A stretch of DNA of 64,000 nt from Xanthocytophaga agilis (GTDB taxonomy: Bacteria; Bacteroidota; Bacteroidia; Cytophagales; 172606-1): contig NZ_JASJOU010000013.1 of the NCBI RefSeq assembly GCF_030068605.1, positions 215,374 to 279,373 on the forward strand, read 5' to 3'. A program made the translations under genes and the position numbers. This document shows, in pieces, positions 37,426 to 46,670 of the stretch; position 1 is the stretch's first letter, and the number at the start of each line of letters is the position of its first letter. Below the pieces are notes generated by a model. The model was given only the letters and a program-made list of their open reading frames with translations, was not told where the DNA came from and made no database searches.

Positions 37426-37769
37426 TTAATGATGAATGGATTTACTGTCGTCAGGAGCTTGTTGTCTGTCTGCCATTCCGTAGTCTCTTATTACAGTGGC
37501 GACCCTAACCGGTAGTTTTCAAAAACAGAATCTCTGCCTTTTTTCTGAGCCATTCGGTGTAGCTCCAGATTTCGCCATTGGGCAATACTCTCTTCGTCCT
37601 GCCAGAAGGATAAGGACAATACTTTTTCGGGTTGTGTAATGCTCTGAAACCGCTCAATAGAGATAAAACCTTCTATCTTGCTTAACTCAGGCCGGAGTCT
37701 GGCGGCAATATCCAGATACTCATCCCATTTGTCTTTTTCGGGAAACGCTTCAAATAGTACTGCGATCAT
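37426..37769 (-). pseudogene. Antibiotic biosynthesis monooxygenase (ABM) family gene with a 1-nt frameshift
   Basis: From the ATG at 37769 (an upstream TTG at 37793 overlaps the promoter) the frame gives MIAVLFEAFPEKDKWDEYL..., a typical small heme-degrading/ABM dimeric domain, up to VFENYR. It then reads LGSPL and stops. The next frame continues with RVATVIRDYGMADRQQAP to a stop at 37426-37428, which is the expected family C-terminus. Adding one G (CGG-GTT) near 37510 restores it. So the gene lost one base in a G run, or the assembly has an error there. The core domain may still fold. Confidence 0.7.
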
Positions 37770-37790
37770 TTTTGGATTTGTTTGTTTGAG

Positions 37791-37798
37791 CAAACGTA
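37791..37798 (-). promoter_or_regulatory. -7 box of the ABM-ACT operon
   Basis: On the minus strand the sequence is TACGTTTG, an exact fit to TAnnTTTG, 21 nt upstream of the ABM ATG at 37769. It lies in the 68-bp divergent region shared with the ArsR gene, so the regulator may bind here. Confidence 0.5.
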
Positions 37799-37837
37799 CA
37801 GGAATGGCTACCTTTACACTTCATCCTATACTGAACT

Positions 37838-38527
37838 ATGGATACAGAAGAGAAATTTGTCTTTATCTCAGGTTTATTATGTGAACCTACCCGAGCCAGA
37901 ATGTTATGGAACCTGCTGGATGGGCGAGCCTATACAGCCACTGAGCTAGCTACTGCTGCAGATATTTCAACAACATCTGCCAGCAATCATCTGTCCAGGC
38001 TGTTAGAAGCAGATATCCTGAAGGTAGAAACACAGGGGCGCCATCGGTATTACAATTTTTTTAGTTCAGAAGTGGCCTATGTAGTAGAGTCTCTGGCAAA
38101 CCTTGCCAAAGCGGATAGATCTACAAAATCACCAAACGCAGCTCCTGGCAAAGGCATTCATTATTGTAGAACCTGCTATGATCATATGGCAGGTTACGTA
38201 GGGGTACAAATTACGGAGGCAATGGAAACAAAAGACTATTTGCAGAAGTCAGATTCAGTCTATTTAGTGACAGAAAAGGGCTGGGAATGGCTCTCACAGT
38301 TCAGTATTACAGCTGATAGTTTGCCAGCAACCCGTCGTCCTTTAACACGTCAGTGTCTTGACTGGTCCGAACGACGTCCACATCTGGCAGGTCAGTTAGG
38401 CGCTCTTTTGTTGGAAAAAATGCTCCAGAAGGGATGGTTCAGGAAAGTCCAGTTTTCGAGGGAATTAATAGTTACCTCACACGGTGCTCAATCTCTCTAT
38501 GAGATATTGGGTATCACCTTACAATAA
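37838..38527 (+). CDS. ArsR-family winged-helix transcriptional regulator
   Basis: The 229-residue protein has an N-terminal ArsR winged-helix domain (about 5-95): LLCEPTRARMLWNLLDGRAYTATELA and the recognition helix ISTTSASNHLSRLLEADIL. The C-terminal part (HYCRTCYDHMAGYVGVQI) is found in a subgroup of these regulators and carries a C-x-x-C pair that may bind a ligand or metal. It is divergent from the ABM-ACT pair across a very short gap, the usual position for a local repressor. Confidence 0.88.
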   Translation: MDTEEKFVFISGLLCEPTRARMLWNLLDGRAYTATELATAADISTTSASNHLSRLLEADILKVETQGRHRYYNFFSSEVAYVVESLANLAKADRSTKSPNAAPGKGIHYCRTCYDHMAGYVGVQITEAMETKDYLQKSDSVYLVTEKGWEWLSQFSITADSLPATRRPLTRQCLDWSERRPHLAGQLGALLLEKMLQKGWFRKVQFSRELIVTSHGAQSLYEILGITLQ

Positions 38528-38536
38528 GTAATACAT

Positions 38537-39079
38537 TTAATCACCATCTGCATGCAGTCTGTGCTGTCCACAGGTGAGGCACTGAAACAAATACCCAGCC
38601 AGAGGACCATCTTTTGTCAGGTGATTGATAATATATTCTGATGGATATCCCAGGTATTCAATATCTGCTCTGAGTTCTGTCAGATAGGGCTTTATGGTTT
38701 CGCTATCTGCATATCCAATCAGTGCACAAGGCTCACCACAATGTGTTAACCATACTTCTGGTTGAAAGGAGTGATAGCCAGGTGTTTTTTCTGTTACTTC
38801 TATTAGAAGTTCCTGAGCAATAGAAGGAGGTGGATCATTAGGATCTGGAGATACACCTTCAATACCCAGATAGTCATTAAACTCTCCGTTGTATTTTTCA
38901 GCAGCTTTGCCATCTGCGATACACCAGGGACAGATGTAGTCTGGTTTATGAATGCTATAAAAAGAGCCTGTATATTTCAGATTTCGTTGTTCATTGCAGA
39001 TGGAACAAACTCCATCAATGCTGTCAAATACACCCAACTCATATACATTCGGGCTATACTTAAACATAGGTAATTTCAT
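38537..39079 (-). CDS. CbrC family protein (UPF0167)
   Basis: The 180-residue protein matches the CbrC/UPF0167 family: LPMFKYSPNVYELGVF at the start, C-x-x-C pairs (GVCSICNEQ, ICPWCIADG, QCLTCGQHRLHAD) and the FQPEVWLTHCGEPCALIGYA core. In E. coli CbrC is linked with colicin E2 tolerance; the molecular role is unknown. The Cys pairs suggest zinc binding. It converges with the ArsR gene, with only 9 bp between stops. Confidence 0.9.
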   Translation of the reverse strand: MKLPMFKYSPNVYELGVFDSIDGVCSICNEQRNLKYTGSFYSIHKPDYICPWCIADGKAAEKYNGEFNDYLGIEGVSPDPNDPPPSIAQELLIEVTEKTPGYHSFQPEVWLTHCGEPCALIGYADSETIKPYLTELRADIEYLGYPSEYIINHLTKDGPLAGYLFQCLTCGQHRLHADGD

Positions 39080-39165
39080 ATGTATTTTTGGCTGCTACCA
39101 CAGTCTTATTGAAAATAGTTCTCATACTCCTCTTTGATCATGGTCATGTCAACATCTTTTACCTT

Positions 39166-39594
39166 CTAAAAATAAATGCTCCACAGAGCAGGTAACGTAT
39201 CCAACGCTATCATTTGCTGTGATTTATTACTATACATAAATTTTACGAACTTCTTTCCCTGTATATCAAGCGTCGCAATCTTCATACTATCCAGAAAGTC
39301 GCGGGCATTACTCATATAAAACATATAATCGTCTGCTCCCACATAAAAATTTTCTTCTCCCAGTTCTTTCTTACTCTTCTCTATTTGTATCGTATCTGGC
39401 GAAATAAATAACGCAACTCTCTTGTCTATCACCACTGTATCTGTATGTCCCTGCACATTTTGTACAAGTAGTGTATCTTTACTATCTATCTTGCCTAAAT
39501 CTGTGGTGTCCTTTGTCTGGCTAGTAGTACAACCCACAACCATCAGACAACATAACAGCAAATATTTCATACAAGGCTTTGACTTATTTTTCAT
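39166..39594 (-). CDS. Lipoprotein of unknown function
   Basis: The frame is 142 codons from 39594; a second ATG at 39570 (MKYLLLCCLMVVGC) gives a more typical lipoprotein signal with lipobox VVGC. The mature part is acidic and Asp/Thr-rich near the start, with no domain I recognise. It lies 8 bp after the FAD oxidoreductase gene on the same strand, so the two form an operon. Confidence 0.75.
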   Translation of the reverse strand: MKNKSKPCMKYLLLCCLMVVGCTTSQTKDTTDLGKIDSKDTLLVQNVQGHTDTVVIDKRVALFISPDTIQIEKSKKELGEENFYVGADDYMFYMSNARDFLDSMKIATLDIQGKKFVKFMYSNKSQQMIALDTLPALWSIYF

Positions 39595-39602
39595 TCAGAA
39601 TC

Positions 39603-40907
39603 CTAACTTTTTACTATCCGGTGTGCAACAGCCAGTCCACTGGCAAATGCGGCTTCTACAGTTCCCATAGCAGGACCATCATACAAAGCTTCTCCGGCAA
39701 AAAACAATGTATCTTCTACGGATTCAGACACTATTTTTAAAGCTTCTTTGCTCTCAACAGTAGCATAGGCATAGGCACCACGTGTCAGTGGGTCTATTGT
39801 CCAGTTAGTTATTTCTTCCGCAACCAGTTGTTCCTCTATTACAGCTGATGAGGTACCAAACAAATAAGCTAATGTATCTATAGCCAGTACCAGTAACTGC
39901 TCTTTGGTATATTTCTGATAAGCGACAGCTTTGGGACCAGCCAGCCAGCCACAAAGTACAGGAGCTTTTTGAGGAGACTGCGTCCACCAGGTTGGAATAT
40001 TTGCGTCGGAAAACAGAAAACCCAGTTCAGACATTTTTTGTATAGTTAACGGATCCTCTTTCTCCCAGAATGCAGACTGAAATTCCAGGACAAACTTTAT
40101 GACAGCCCCAAAGCCCATTTGCTGAAAGGCAGATCGAACTGCTGGAATCTCAGGCTTCATATGAATGGTTCCAGTACTATTTGGTTCAGCCTGCCATACA
40201 CCTAGTGGCAACGTAAAAATGATCTGAGAGGCATGCACTGTTTTTTCATTGCTTGTCTGTACCTCTACATGTCCTTTACGCCAGCTTACATGGGTTACCA
40301 ATGCATTGAGGGAAATTTCTCCACCCTGTTTTTCGCAATCTATTGCAAGGAAAGCAAGTAGCTTACTATATCCTGCTGGCATACGGTATTGTGGTGCTTC
40401 ATTTTCTTCTGACCATTCTTCACGCAGAGCCAATGTACTTGCCTTGGACGTTTCTGCTGCATCATAGCCTTCTACAAAACCGGTAACGGATTCTCTTAGC
40501 CCTTTATATTCTTCATCAGGAAAGTGTGTCTCCAGAAATTGCCCGATGGGTTCATCTATTGTTAGTTGACTCATCTTTTCAAGAAGCAAATCCCATTCTT
40601 CAATCGAAGAAGAATCACTTTGCCGGACCTTCCCCTCTTCTACTCTCCAGGCAGATCCTTCCATCTCCAGATACTCCAATCCGGCTTCTTTCAGCAAACC
40701 CAGCGACACAGGCAAGTCACCATGCACAAATTCAGCGCCTGTTTCTACAGGAATACTAAACCCAGCTTTTTGTATAGTATGAATACGTCCTCCAATCCGA
40801 TCTCTTGCCTCCAATACTCTTACCTTCTTTCCAGCACGAGCCAACTCACGTGCAGCCAGTAAACCAGATGCACCTGCACCAATAATTACTACATCATATG
40901 AACTCAT
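39603..40907 (-). CDS. Flavin monoamine oxidase/FAD-dependent amine oxidoreductase
   Basis: The 434-residue protein has the amine oxidase plan: N-terminal dinucleotide motif VVIIGAGASGLLAARELARAG, the GG-motif LEARDRIGGRIHTI, substrate-side segments, and the C-terminal FAD motif TLFFAGEALYDGPAMGTVEAAFASG. It should oxidise an amine to an imine or aldehyde with FAD and O2. No signal peptide is present. The substrate cannot be told. Confidence 0.9.
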   Translation of the reverse strand: MSSYDVVIIGAGASGLLAARELARAGKKVRVLEARDRIGGRIHTIQKAGFSIPVETGAEFVHGDLPVSLGLLKEAGLEYLEMEGSAWRVEEGKVRQSDSSSIEEWDLLLEKMSQLTIDEPIGQFLETHFPDEEYKGLRESVTGFVEGYDAAETSKASTLALREEWSEENEAPQYRMPAGYSKLLAFLAIDCEKQGGEISLNALVTHVSWRKGHVEVQTSNEKTVHASQIIFTLPLGVWQAEPNSTGTIHMKPEIPAVRSAFQQMGFGAVIKFVLEFQSAFWEKEDPLTIQKMSELGFLFSDANIPTWWTQSPQKAPVLCGWLAGPKAVAYQKYTKEQLLVLAIDTLAYLFGTSSAVIEEQLVAEEITNWTIDPLTRGAYAYATVESKEALKIVSESVEDTLFFAGEALYDGPAMGTVEAAFASGLAVAHRIVKS

Positions 40908-41131
40908 AAATGATAATCGTCAACAATTTATATAAATTTGAATTTATTTGAGTAGAAATAGTCTTTTACTTCGTTTATATAGGACATATCCACAGAAACA
41001 ACTAAAATAATAAAGCTACCAGATTCTGGTTTTATTCACTCTTATACACACAATATGTTGTGAATGCAAACAAGATGGTTTTATTTTACTATTCCAAGGA
41101 TAGGCATATAACTTAATTATCCCTAAACTAT

Positions 41132-43033
41132 ATGAAAAAAATCGCTTACTGTACTCTTCTTCTCTTTTTCAGCCTGTGTGCCTCCTTGCAGGCCCAGACC
41201 TATTCGATCATACCTGAGCCTGTCAGTCTTCAATCTACCTCCGGTACTTTTTCACTCTCTTCAGGTACCACCTTGGTTGCACCCAATAACGCGGAAGCCC
41301 GTAAAGTAGCTACCTATTTCAGCGACAAAATAAAACCAGCAACAGGACTTAATTTAAAAACAGCAGAATCTGCTTCTGGTTCCAAAATAACCTTTCTGCT
41401 CAATACAAAACCGGATGCAGCAATTAAACCAGATGGCTACCTGCTGGATGTAACACCTACAGAAGTTACCATTAAAGCGAATCAGCCTGCCGGATTATTT
41501 TATGGCGTCCAAACTCTTCTGCAGCTACTACCTAAAGAGATTGAAAGCAAAACAGCTGTAAATGGTATTAACTGGCAGATTCCGGGAGTAAGCATCAGTG
41601 ACTATCCCCGCTTTGGATGGAGAGGTATTATGCTGGACGTAAGCCGCCACTTCTTCCCTAAAGAATACGTCAAAGCCTATATAGATCAATTGGTACGTTA
41701 CAAATACAACGTATTTCACTGGCACCTGGCAGATGACAACGGCTGGCGTATTGAAATCAAAAGCTATCCAAAGTTGACAGAAGTAGGTGCATGGCGTGTA
41801 GAACGTACAGGATACTTTGGCGACCGCAAGCCTCAGCAGGAAGGGGAAAAAGCTACGTATGGTGGTTTCTATACTCAGGAAGATATTAAGGAAATCGTAA
41901 AATATGCTCAGGACCGGTATGTTACCATTGTACCAGAAGTAGATGTACCTGGTCATAGTATGGCAGCCATTGCTGCTTACCCTTGGTTGTCCTGTACCAA
42001 AAATGCCAACACCAAAGTAAACCCCGGAACCAAGTTTTCTGAATGGTATGGTAATGGAAAATTCAAGATGCTGGAAGACAATACGCTAAATCCTTCAGAT
42101 GAAAAAGTATATGAGTTTCTGGATAAAGTATTCGGCGAAGTAGCAACTTTATTCCCAGGCACGTATATCCATATGGGGGGAGATGAATGCTATCATGGTT
42201 TCTGGGAGAAAGATCCAGGTTGTCAGGCCCTGATGAAAAAACAAGGATTAAAAACACTGGAAGAATTGCAGAGTTATTTTGTAAAACGAGTTGAAAAGAT
42301 TATAGAGAAAAAAGGCAAAAAACTGATTGGCTGGGACGAAATTCTGGAAGGTGGGTTGGCTCCCAATGCAGCTGTCATGAGTTGGAGAAGTGTACAGGGT
42401 GGAATCGAAGCAGCCAAACTGAAACATCCGGTTGTAATGAGTCCGGTGCAGTATGCTTATCTGGATTATATGCAAGGAGATATATCTACAGAGATCCGTA
42501 TCTATAGCACACTGCGTCTGAAAACATCCTATGACTGGAATCCTGTTCCTGCGGGTGTAGATTCAACCTACATCCTGGGAGGGCAAGGCAACCTATGGAC
42601 AGAACAAGTGCCAACTTTCCGTCACGTAGAATATATGACGTATCCCAGAGCCTGGGCTTTGTCAGAAGTGTATTGGTCTCCAAAGCACAAAAAGAACTGG
42701 GATGGTTTTGCCAAACGGGTAGAAAATCATTTTGGTCGGGCAGATCTTGCAGAAGTCAAATATGCCACAACTATCTACGACCCTATCTTTAAAATTCAGA
42801 AAAACAACGCGGGCAAAATTGTAGTGGATTTGAGTACAGAACTTAGCGGACTAGACATCTATTATACTACAGACAATACATTTCCGGATAAGTTCTCCAA
42901 CAAGTATAGTAAACCTGTTGAACTGCCTGACGGAACGGATATTTTTCGGGTAATCACCTATCGAGATGGCAAGCCACTAGGTAAACAAATTACTATCAAG
43001 GCAGAAGATCTTGAAAAAAGAGCCAAGAAATAA
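41132..43033 (+). CDS. Secreted GH20 beta-N-acetylhexosaminidase
   Basis: The 633-residue enzyme has a signal peptide (to about LQAQ, 22), hexosaminidase domain b (about 24-155), the catalytic barrel from YPRFGWRGIMLDVSRHFF with the acid pair HMGGDE (D351, E352), and a chitobiase C-terminal-like module (IYYTTDNTFPD). It lacks the PA14 domain found in the paralogue at 21997. It removes terminal N-acetylhexosamines from chitin oligomers, peptidoglycan pieces or glycans. A CACAA-TATG-TTGTG dyad at 41049-41062 lies 70 bp upstream and could be an operator. Confidence 0.94.
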   Translation: MKKIAYCTLLLFFSLCASLQAQTYSIIPEPVSLQSTSGTFSLSSGTTLVAPNNAEARKVATYFSDKIKPATGLNLKTAESASGSKITFLLNTKPDAAIKPDGYLLDVTPTEVTIKANQPAGLFYGVQTLLQLLPKEIESKTAVNGINWQIPGVSISDYPRFGWRGIMLDVSRHFFPKEYVKAYIDQLVRYKYNVFHWHLADDNGWRIEIKSYPKLTEVGAWRVERTGYFGDRKPQQEGEKATYGGFYTQEDIKEIVKYAQDRYVTIVPEVDVPGHSMAAIAAYPWLSCTKNANTKVNPGTKFSEWYGNGKFKMLEDNTLNPSDEKVYEFLDKVFGEVATLFPGTYIHMGGDECYHGFWEKDPGCQALMKKQGLKTLEELQSYFVKRVEKIIEKKGKKLIGWDEILEGGLAPNAAVMSWRSVQGGIEAAKLKHPVVMSPVQYAYLDYMQGDISTEIRIYSTLRLKTSYDWNPVPAGVDSTYILGGQGNLWTEQVPTFRHVEYMTYPRAWALSEVYWSPKHKKNWDGFAKRVENHFGRADLAEVKYATTIYDPIFKIQKNNAGKIVVDLSTELSGLDIYYTTDNTFPDKFSNKYSKPVELPDGTDIFRVITYRDGKPLGKQITIKAEDLEKRAKK

Positions 43034-43034
43034 T

Positions 43035-43070
43035 AAAAAAGAGGTCTGGTAAAATCCAGACCTCTTTTTT
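43035..43070. terminator. Bidirectional terminator between GH20 and transglutaminase genes
   Basis: AAAAAAGAGGTCTGG (43035-43049) pairs with CCAGACCTCTTTTTT (43056-43070) around a short loop. It overlaps the stop codon region of the minus-strand transglutaminase, so it serves both converging genes. Confidence 0.9.
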
Positions 43071-43947
43071 ATTCCAGAGATAATACATCTACAGCTACCT
43101 TCAGTGTATGTTTGCCTGCACTAAAGATAATCCCCTTAAGTGGAGGAACATCACTGTAATCACGTCCCCAAGCAGTAGTAATATGGCGTTCTTGCGGAAT
43201 CATATCATTGGTTGGATCAAAGTCACACCATCCTAAATCCGGAATATAAACAGAAATCCAGGCATGAGATGCATCTGATCCTTGTAGCTTGGGTTTATCA
43301 GGTGGCGGCAGTGTTTCCAGATATCCGCTCACATAACGAGCAGCAAACCCCATACTCCGAATACAGGCAATTGCCAGATGAGAAATATCCTGACATACAC
43401 CTTTCTTTTCATGTAATACCGTTTTGATAGGTGTATTTATAGTTGTAGACTCAGGTACATATTTAATGGTAGTGAACAACTTGTGACACAACATTTTCAC
43501 ACTGTCAAACAACGACTGGTTATTCGGAAAACAATCTTTTGCAAAAGTCTTGATCTCTTCATCCCAAAATACATACGGACTTGGCAACATAAATTGCAAC
43601 AACTGTATCTTCAAGGCTGTACTTGTCCAGCATTCTTCTCTCGCTCTGGCACATGTCATATCTTTAGCGAACAACGACAAATCATTTCCCAGCGGAAAAC
43701 GGTCTATCTGACTGGTTGTCAAAACCGTCAGTTCTGTGTGTACCGAATGAATAGAAAAGTAGTGCACTGTATTGCCAAAGAAATCGGTACGTGCAACAAT
43801 CTCTGTAGGCTTTGGAGTGATCTTTATAGTAAAATCAGCACATAACTGATTGGGTAACGTACGAGGTGTAAGGCAAGCCAGACTATGATAAATATTTACC
43901 GGCTCCTTATACTCATAATGGGTAATATGGGTAAGGTTATATTTCAT
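43069..43947 (-). CDS. Transglutaminase-like family protein (third gene of the ATP-grasp/alpha-E cluster)
   Basis: The 292-residue protein has the bacterial transglutaminase N-terminal beta domain (about 1-100, HITHYEYKEPVNIYHS) and the papain-like transglutaminase core. The triad is visible: C185 in KKGVCQDISHLA, H228 in SDASHAWISVYI and Asp in WCDFDPTND. Such domains act as peptidases or amide-transferring enzymes. The gene overlaps the upstream ATP-grasp/alpha-E gene by 11 bp. In predicted amidoligase clusters this protein is thought to cut or transfer the peptide made by the ATP-grasp partner. It is cytosolic by sequence (no signal). Confidence 0.92.
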   Translation of the reverse strand: MKYNLTHITHYEYKEPVNIYHSLACLTPRTLPNQLCADFTIKITPKPTEIVARTDFFGNTVHYFSIHSVHTELTVLTTSQIDRFPLGNDLSLFAKDMTCARAREECWTSTALKIQLLQFMLPSPYVFWDEEIKTFAKDCFPNNQSLFDSVKMLCHKLFTTIKYVPESTTINTPIKTVLHEKKGVCQDISHLAIACIRSMGFAARYVSGYLETLPPPDKPKLQGSDASHAWISVYIPDLGWCDFDPTNDMIPQERHITTAWGRDYSDVPPLKGIIFSAGKHTLKVAVDVLSLE

Positions 43948-46504
43948 GAGCTTTGCCGTTGTCAGATGACTGAATAAAGGAATGCTGCATAATGGTGTGA
44001 CTGAAATAGAGGCTGGTTAACGTCACAGAAACGGAAGAAATCAACCTGCTCACTTCTGAAAGCAATTTATCCAGATCTTCCCGATAGAAAGATTCCGAAT
44101 CGTATTTACTCAGTTGAGCGATATCAGACAGCTTTACCAAAGCAGAGGCTTCCAACACAGCCTTTTGTGCTTGGTTCAGTCTTGTATTCTGCCCTGCACG
44201 CGGTAGATTACCCAGACAAACAGACAATGCATTTAACTGGTATACCAGCGAATAAGGCAATGTTTCTTCCAGAAGGATCATGTCTAGTGTAGCCTCTACT
44301 GTCAATTGAGCCCGATACATCATCCGGTAATTGACCAACAGGTGATGATACAATAGTACAGCTTCCAATATCTCATGTTCGGTACTTTCTTCATACTTAA
44401 ACACCAGTGTAGAACGCAGGATACTAATCCGTAACAGAATCCGTTCCATCTGTTTTCCTGCTTCCAGCAACAAATACTCATTGTTTCGGGGCATTGTCTC
44501 AGACAAAATCCCATAAAATGTAAACAACCGGGTTTGCAGCTTATCCAGCAATTGCTGAACCGTATTTGTATTAAGTGTAGCCGGATCTTTTATCTTTTTC
44601 AGAATATTTTCGATCAGATCTACAATGCGCCAGGTTTCAAGATTCCATTTGTCACGAACAGCAATGATAGACATCAGAAATGACTGGATATTATAGGCTA
44701 TTGTTCCTGTCTTTTGTGCATTGGAGATCAGGTCCAGAATCTCCGGATAGGGATTTTTTAGTATATCTCCCTTCTCATCTTCTACAAAACCAGGATAAGT
44801 AAGTGTAAGATGAGTAAGCGCCCTTAATAACAATTCCATATGTTCACTCTTGGTCGATCCTCCAAAATTCCGGTGTCCGTTCAGTACATCCAATGTAATC
44901 CCAATAAAGGTAGTAGTAGATAATGTACGTTCGCAGTATCTGCCTACCCAAAATAGATTTTCGGCACTACGACTAGGCAAAGAGGTATGTTTTTGTATGC
45001 TGATTCCTGCTGACAATGTAATCTTTTCTTTTACCTCTTCTACTCTATCTGATACAATCCAGGTGTCTTTGGAAATACTTCCGTATTGGTTAGATACAAC
45101 AAAGCGATCTTTTTCAGGAGAGCTACGCGTTAGTCCACCCTGCATAACCTGATAGCCATTTTCAGAAGCAATCAGATAGGCCCGGATAGCTGCATAACGT
45201 GGCTCAATGGTATCTCCTATCAGCGATGGCGTAGTCGAAAAACTTACTTCTTCTTGTGCAATGTATTCTGAAGGAGATTCACGAATAGCTTTTTTCAACT
45301 CCTGCAACTGCATGCGGGAAAGTAATCTGCCATACACTGAACGAAACTTCTGTCGACGATTGGCTTTCTTGATAATTAGCTTGTGCAGGTTTTCCAGCAC
45401 ATAGTTTAGTTCTGCTGTTTGCCCGCACCACCAGGTAGCAATAGGTGGCAATATCAGATCTTCACCCAGCAAATAACGGCAGGTAGTGGGTAAAAATGCA
45501 TGCAGGGCATTATTTTCCAGTACACTGGAACCAGGAGGATTTACGACAGTTACATTTCCCATCCGAATGGCATGTAACAACCCGGGCACCCCGAGACGAG
45601 AATCTTCACGCAACTCCAGCGGATCACACCACTCATCGTCAATCCTTCTTATAATCACATCTACTCGTTCCAATCCATCTATGGATTTCAACCAGACATA
45701 GCCATCCCGAACCAGTAGATCATCACCCTGCACCAATGGATAGCCTAAATAGGAAGCCAGGTATGCCTGTTCAAAATAGGACTCATTATTGGGTCCAGGA
45801 GTCAGATATACAATATTCAGATTGTCCCGTAAACGGCCAGAAGCCTGAATAAGAGTATTCTGCATAGTTGTAAAGAATGGAGCCAGCCTACTCACATACA
45901 TGCCTTCAGCCAATTCGGGCAACAGCTTACTTACCACGCTTCTATTCACTAAGGCATAACCCGAACCAGAAGGGGCTTGTGTTCGATTGTCCAGCACCCA
46001 CATACGACCATCAGGGCCACGAGCCATATCTACAGCATGGACAAGCAACTGCTTTGATCCGGCAATCTTTGCATCATGGCAGGCCCGATAAAATCCTGTA
46101 TTACCATAGACTAGCTCAGGAGGTAAAATTCCATCTTTCAGTAACCTGCCATCACCATATATATCCTTTAGCATCAAATCCAGTAAGGTAGCCCGTTGCT
46201 GCAATCCTCTGGAAATCTGTTGCCATTCTTTTTGTTCTATCAGAAACGGAATGCTATCCAACTGCCAGGGTCGGTTCATTCCATCCGGGGATTCGTATAC
46301 GTTATAGGTAGCTCCAATTTCCCGCAATGTATTGACAATCTCCTGTTTCCGGTTTGTCATCTCCTGTATTCCTATTTTTTCAATAGAAGCAAAAAGCGTT
46401 GCCCAAACAGGCTTTACCTGCCCTTTGCTATCTACTATTTCATCATAGGAACTGATCTGTTTCTGGTAAGACTGCAACAAACGTATAGAATTCTCAGTAA
46501 GCAT
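43937..46504 (-). CDS. Circularly permuted ATP-grasp/alpha-E fusion protein (COG2308-COG2307 type)
   Basis: The 855-residue protein joins two families often encoded separately. Residues 1-480 are a circularly permuted ATP-grasp domain (ARGPDGRMWVLDNRTQAP, LTPGPNNESYFEQAYLA, PGSSVLENNALHAFLP), which forms an amide bond with ATP. Residues 510-855 are the alpha-E helical domain (RSAENLFWVGRYCERT), of unknown chemistry. Comparative genomics (Iyer, Aravind and colleagues) predicted that ATP-grasp, alpha-E and transglutaminase genes form a peptide-synthesis or tagging system. It lies between the two transglutaminase genes on the same strand. Confidence 0.93.
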   Translation of the reverse strand: MLTENSIRLLQSYQKQISSYDEIVDSKGQVKPVWATLFASIEKIGIQEMTNRKQEIVNTLREIGATYNVYESPDGMNRPWQLDSIPFLIEQKEWQQISRGLQQRATLLDLMLKDIYGDGRLLKDGILPPELVYGNTGFYRACHDAKIAGSKQLLVHAVDMARGPDGRMWVLDNRTQAPSGSGYALVNRSVVSKLLPELAEGMYVSRLAPFFTTMQNTLIQASGRLRDNLNIVYLTPGPNNESYFEQAYLASYLGYPLVQGDDLLVRDGYVWLKSIDGLERVDVIIRRIDDEWCDPLELREDSRLGVPGLLHAIRMGNVTVVNPPGSSVLENNALHAFLPTTCRYLLGEDLILPPIATWWCGQTAELNYVLENLHKLIIKKANRRQKFRSVYGRLLSRMQLQELKKAIRESPSEYIAQEEVSFSTTPSLIGDTIEPRYAAIRAYLIASENGYQVMQGGLTRSSPEKDRFVVSNQYGSISKDTWIVSDRVEEVKEKITLSAGISIQKHTSLPSRSAENLFWVGRYCERTLSTTTFIGITLDVLNGHRNFGGSTKSEHMELLLRALTHLTLTYPGFVEDEKGDILKNPYPEILDLISNAQKTGTIAYNIQSFLMSIIAVRDKWNLETWRIVDLIENILKKIKDPATLNTNTVQQLLDKLQTRLFTFYGILSETMPRNNEYLLLEAGKQMERILLRISILRSTLVFKYEESTEHEILEAVLLYHHLLVNYRMMYRAQLTVEATLDMILLEETLPYSLVYQLNALSVCLGNLPRAGQNTRLNQAQKAVLEASALVKLSDIAQLSKYDSESFYREDLDKLLSEVSRLISSVSVTLTSLYFSHTIMQHSFIQSSDNGKAHEI

Positions 46505-46670
46505 TGAATTGTGTTATGTCCAAATAATCTCTCGTACAATACGAATATCTTCTATCTTCTGCTGCAATGTTTTTTGCCAACAGGATGAGTATATCATCCT
46601 ATATATTCTGACAAAGGTAAGTATTAGACCGGGTAATATGGCAGTATATACCCAAATCCTTCTCTAAGTA

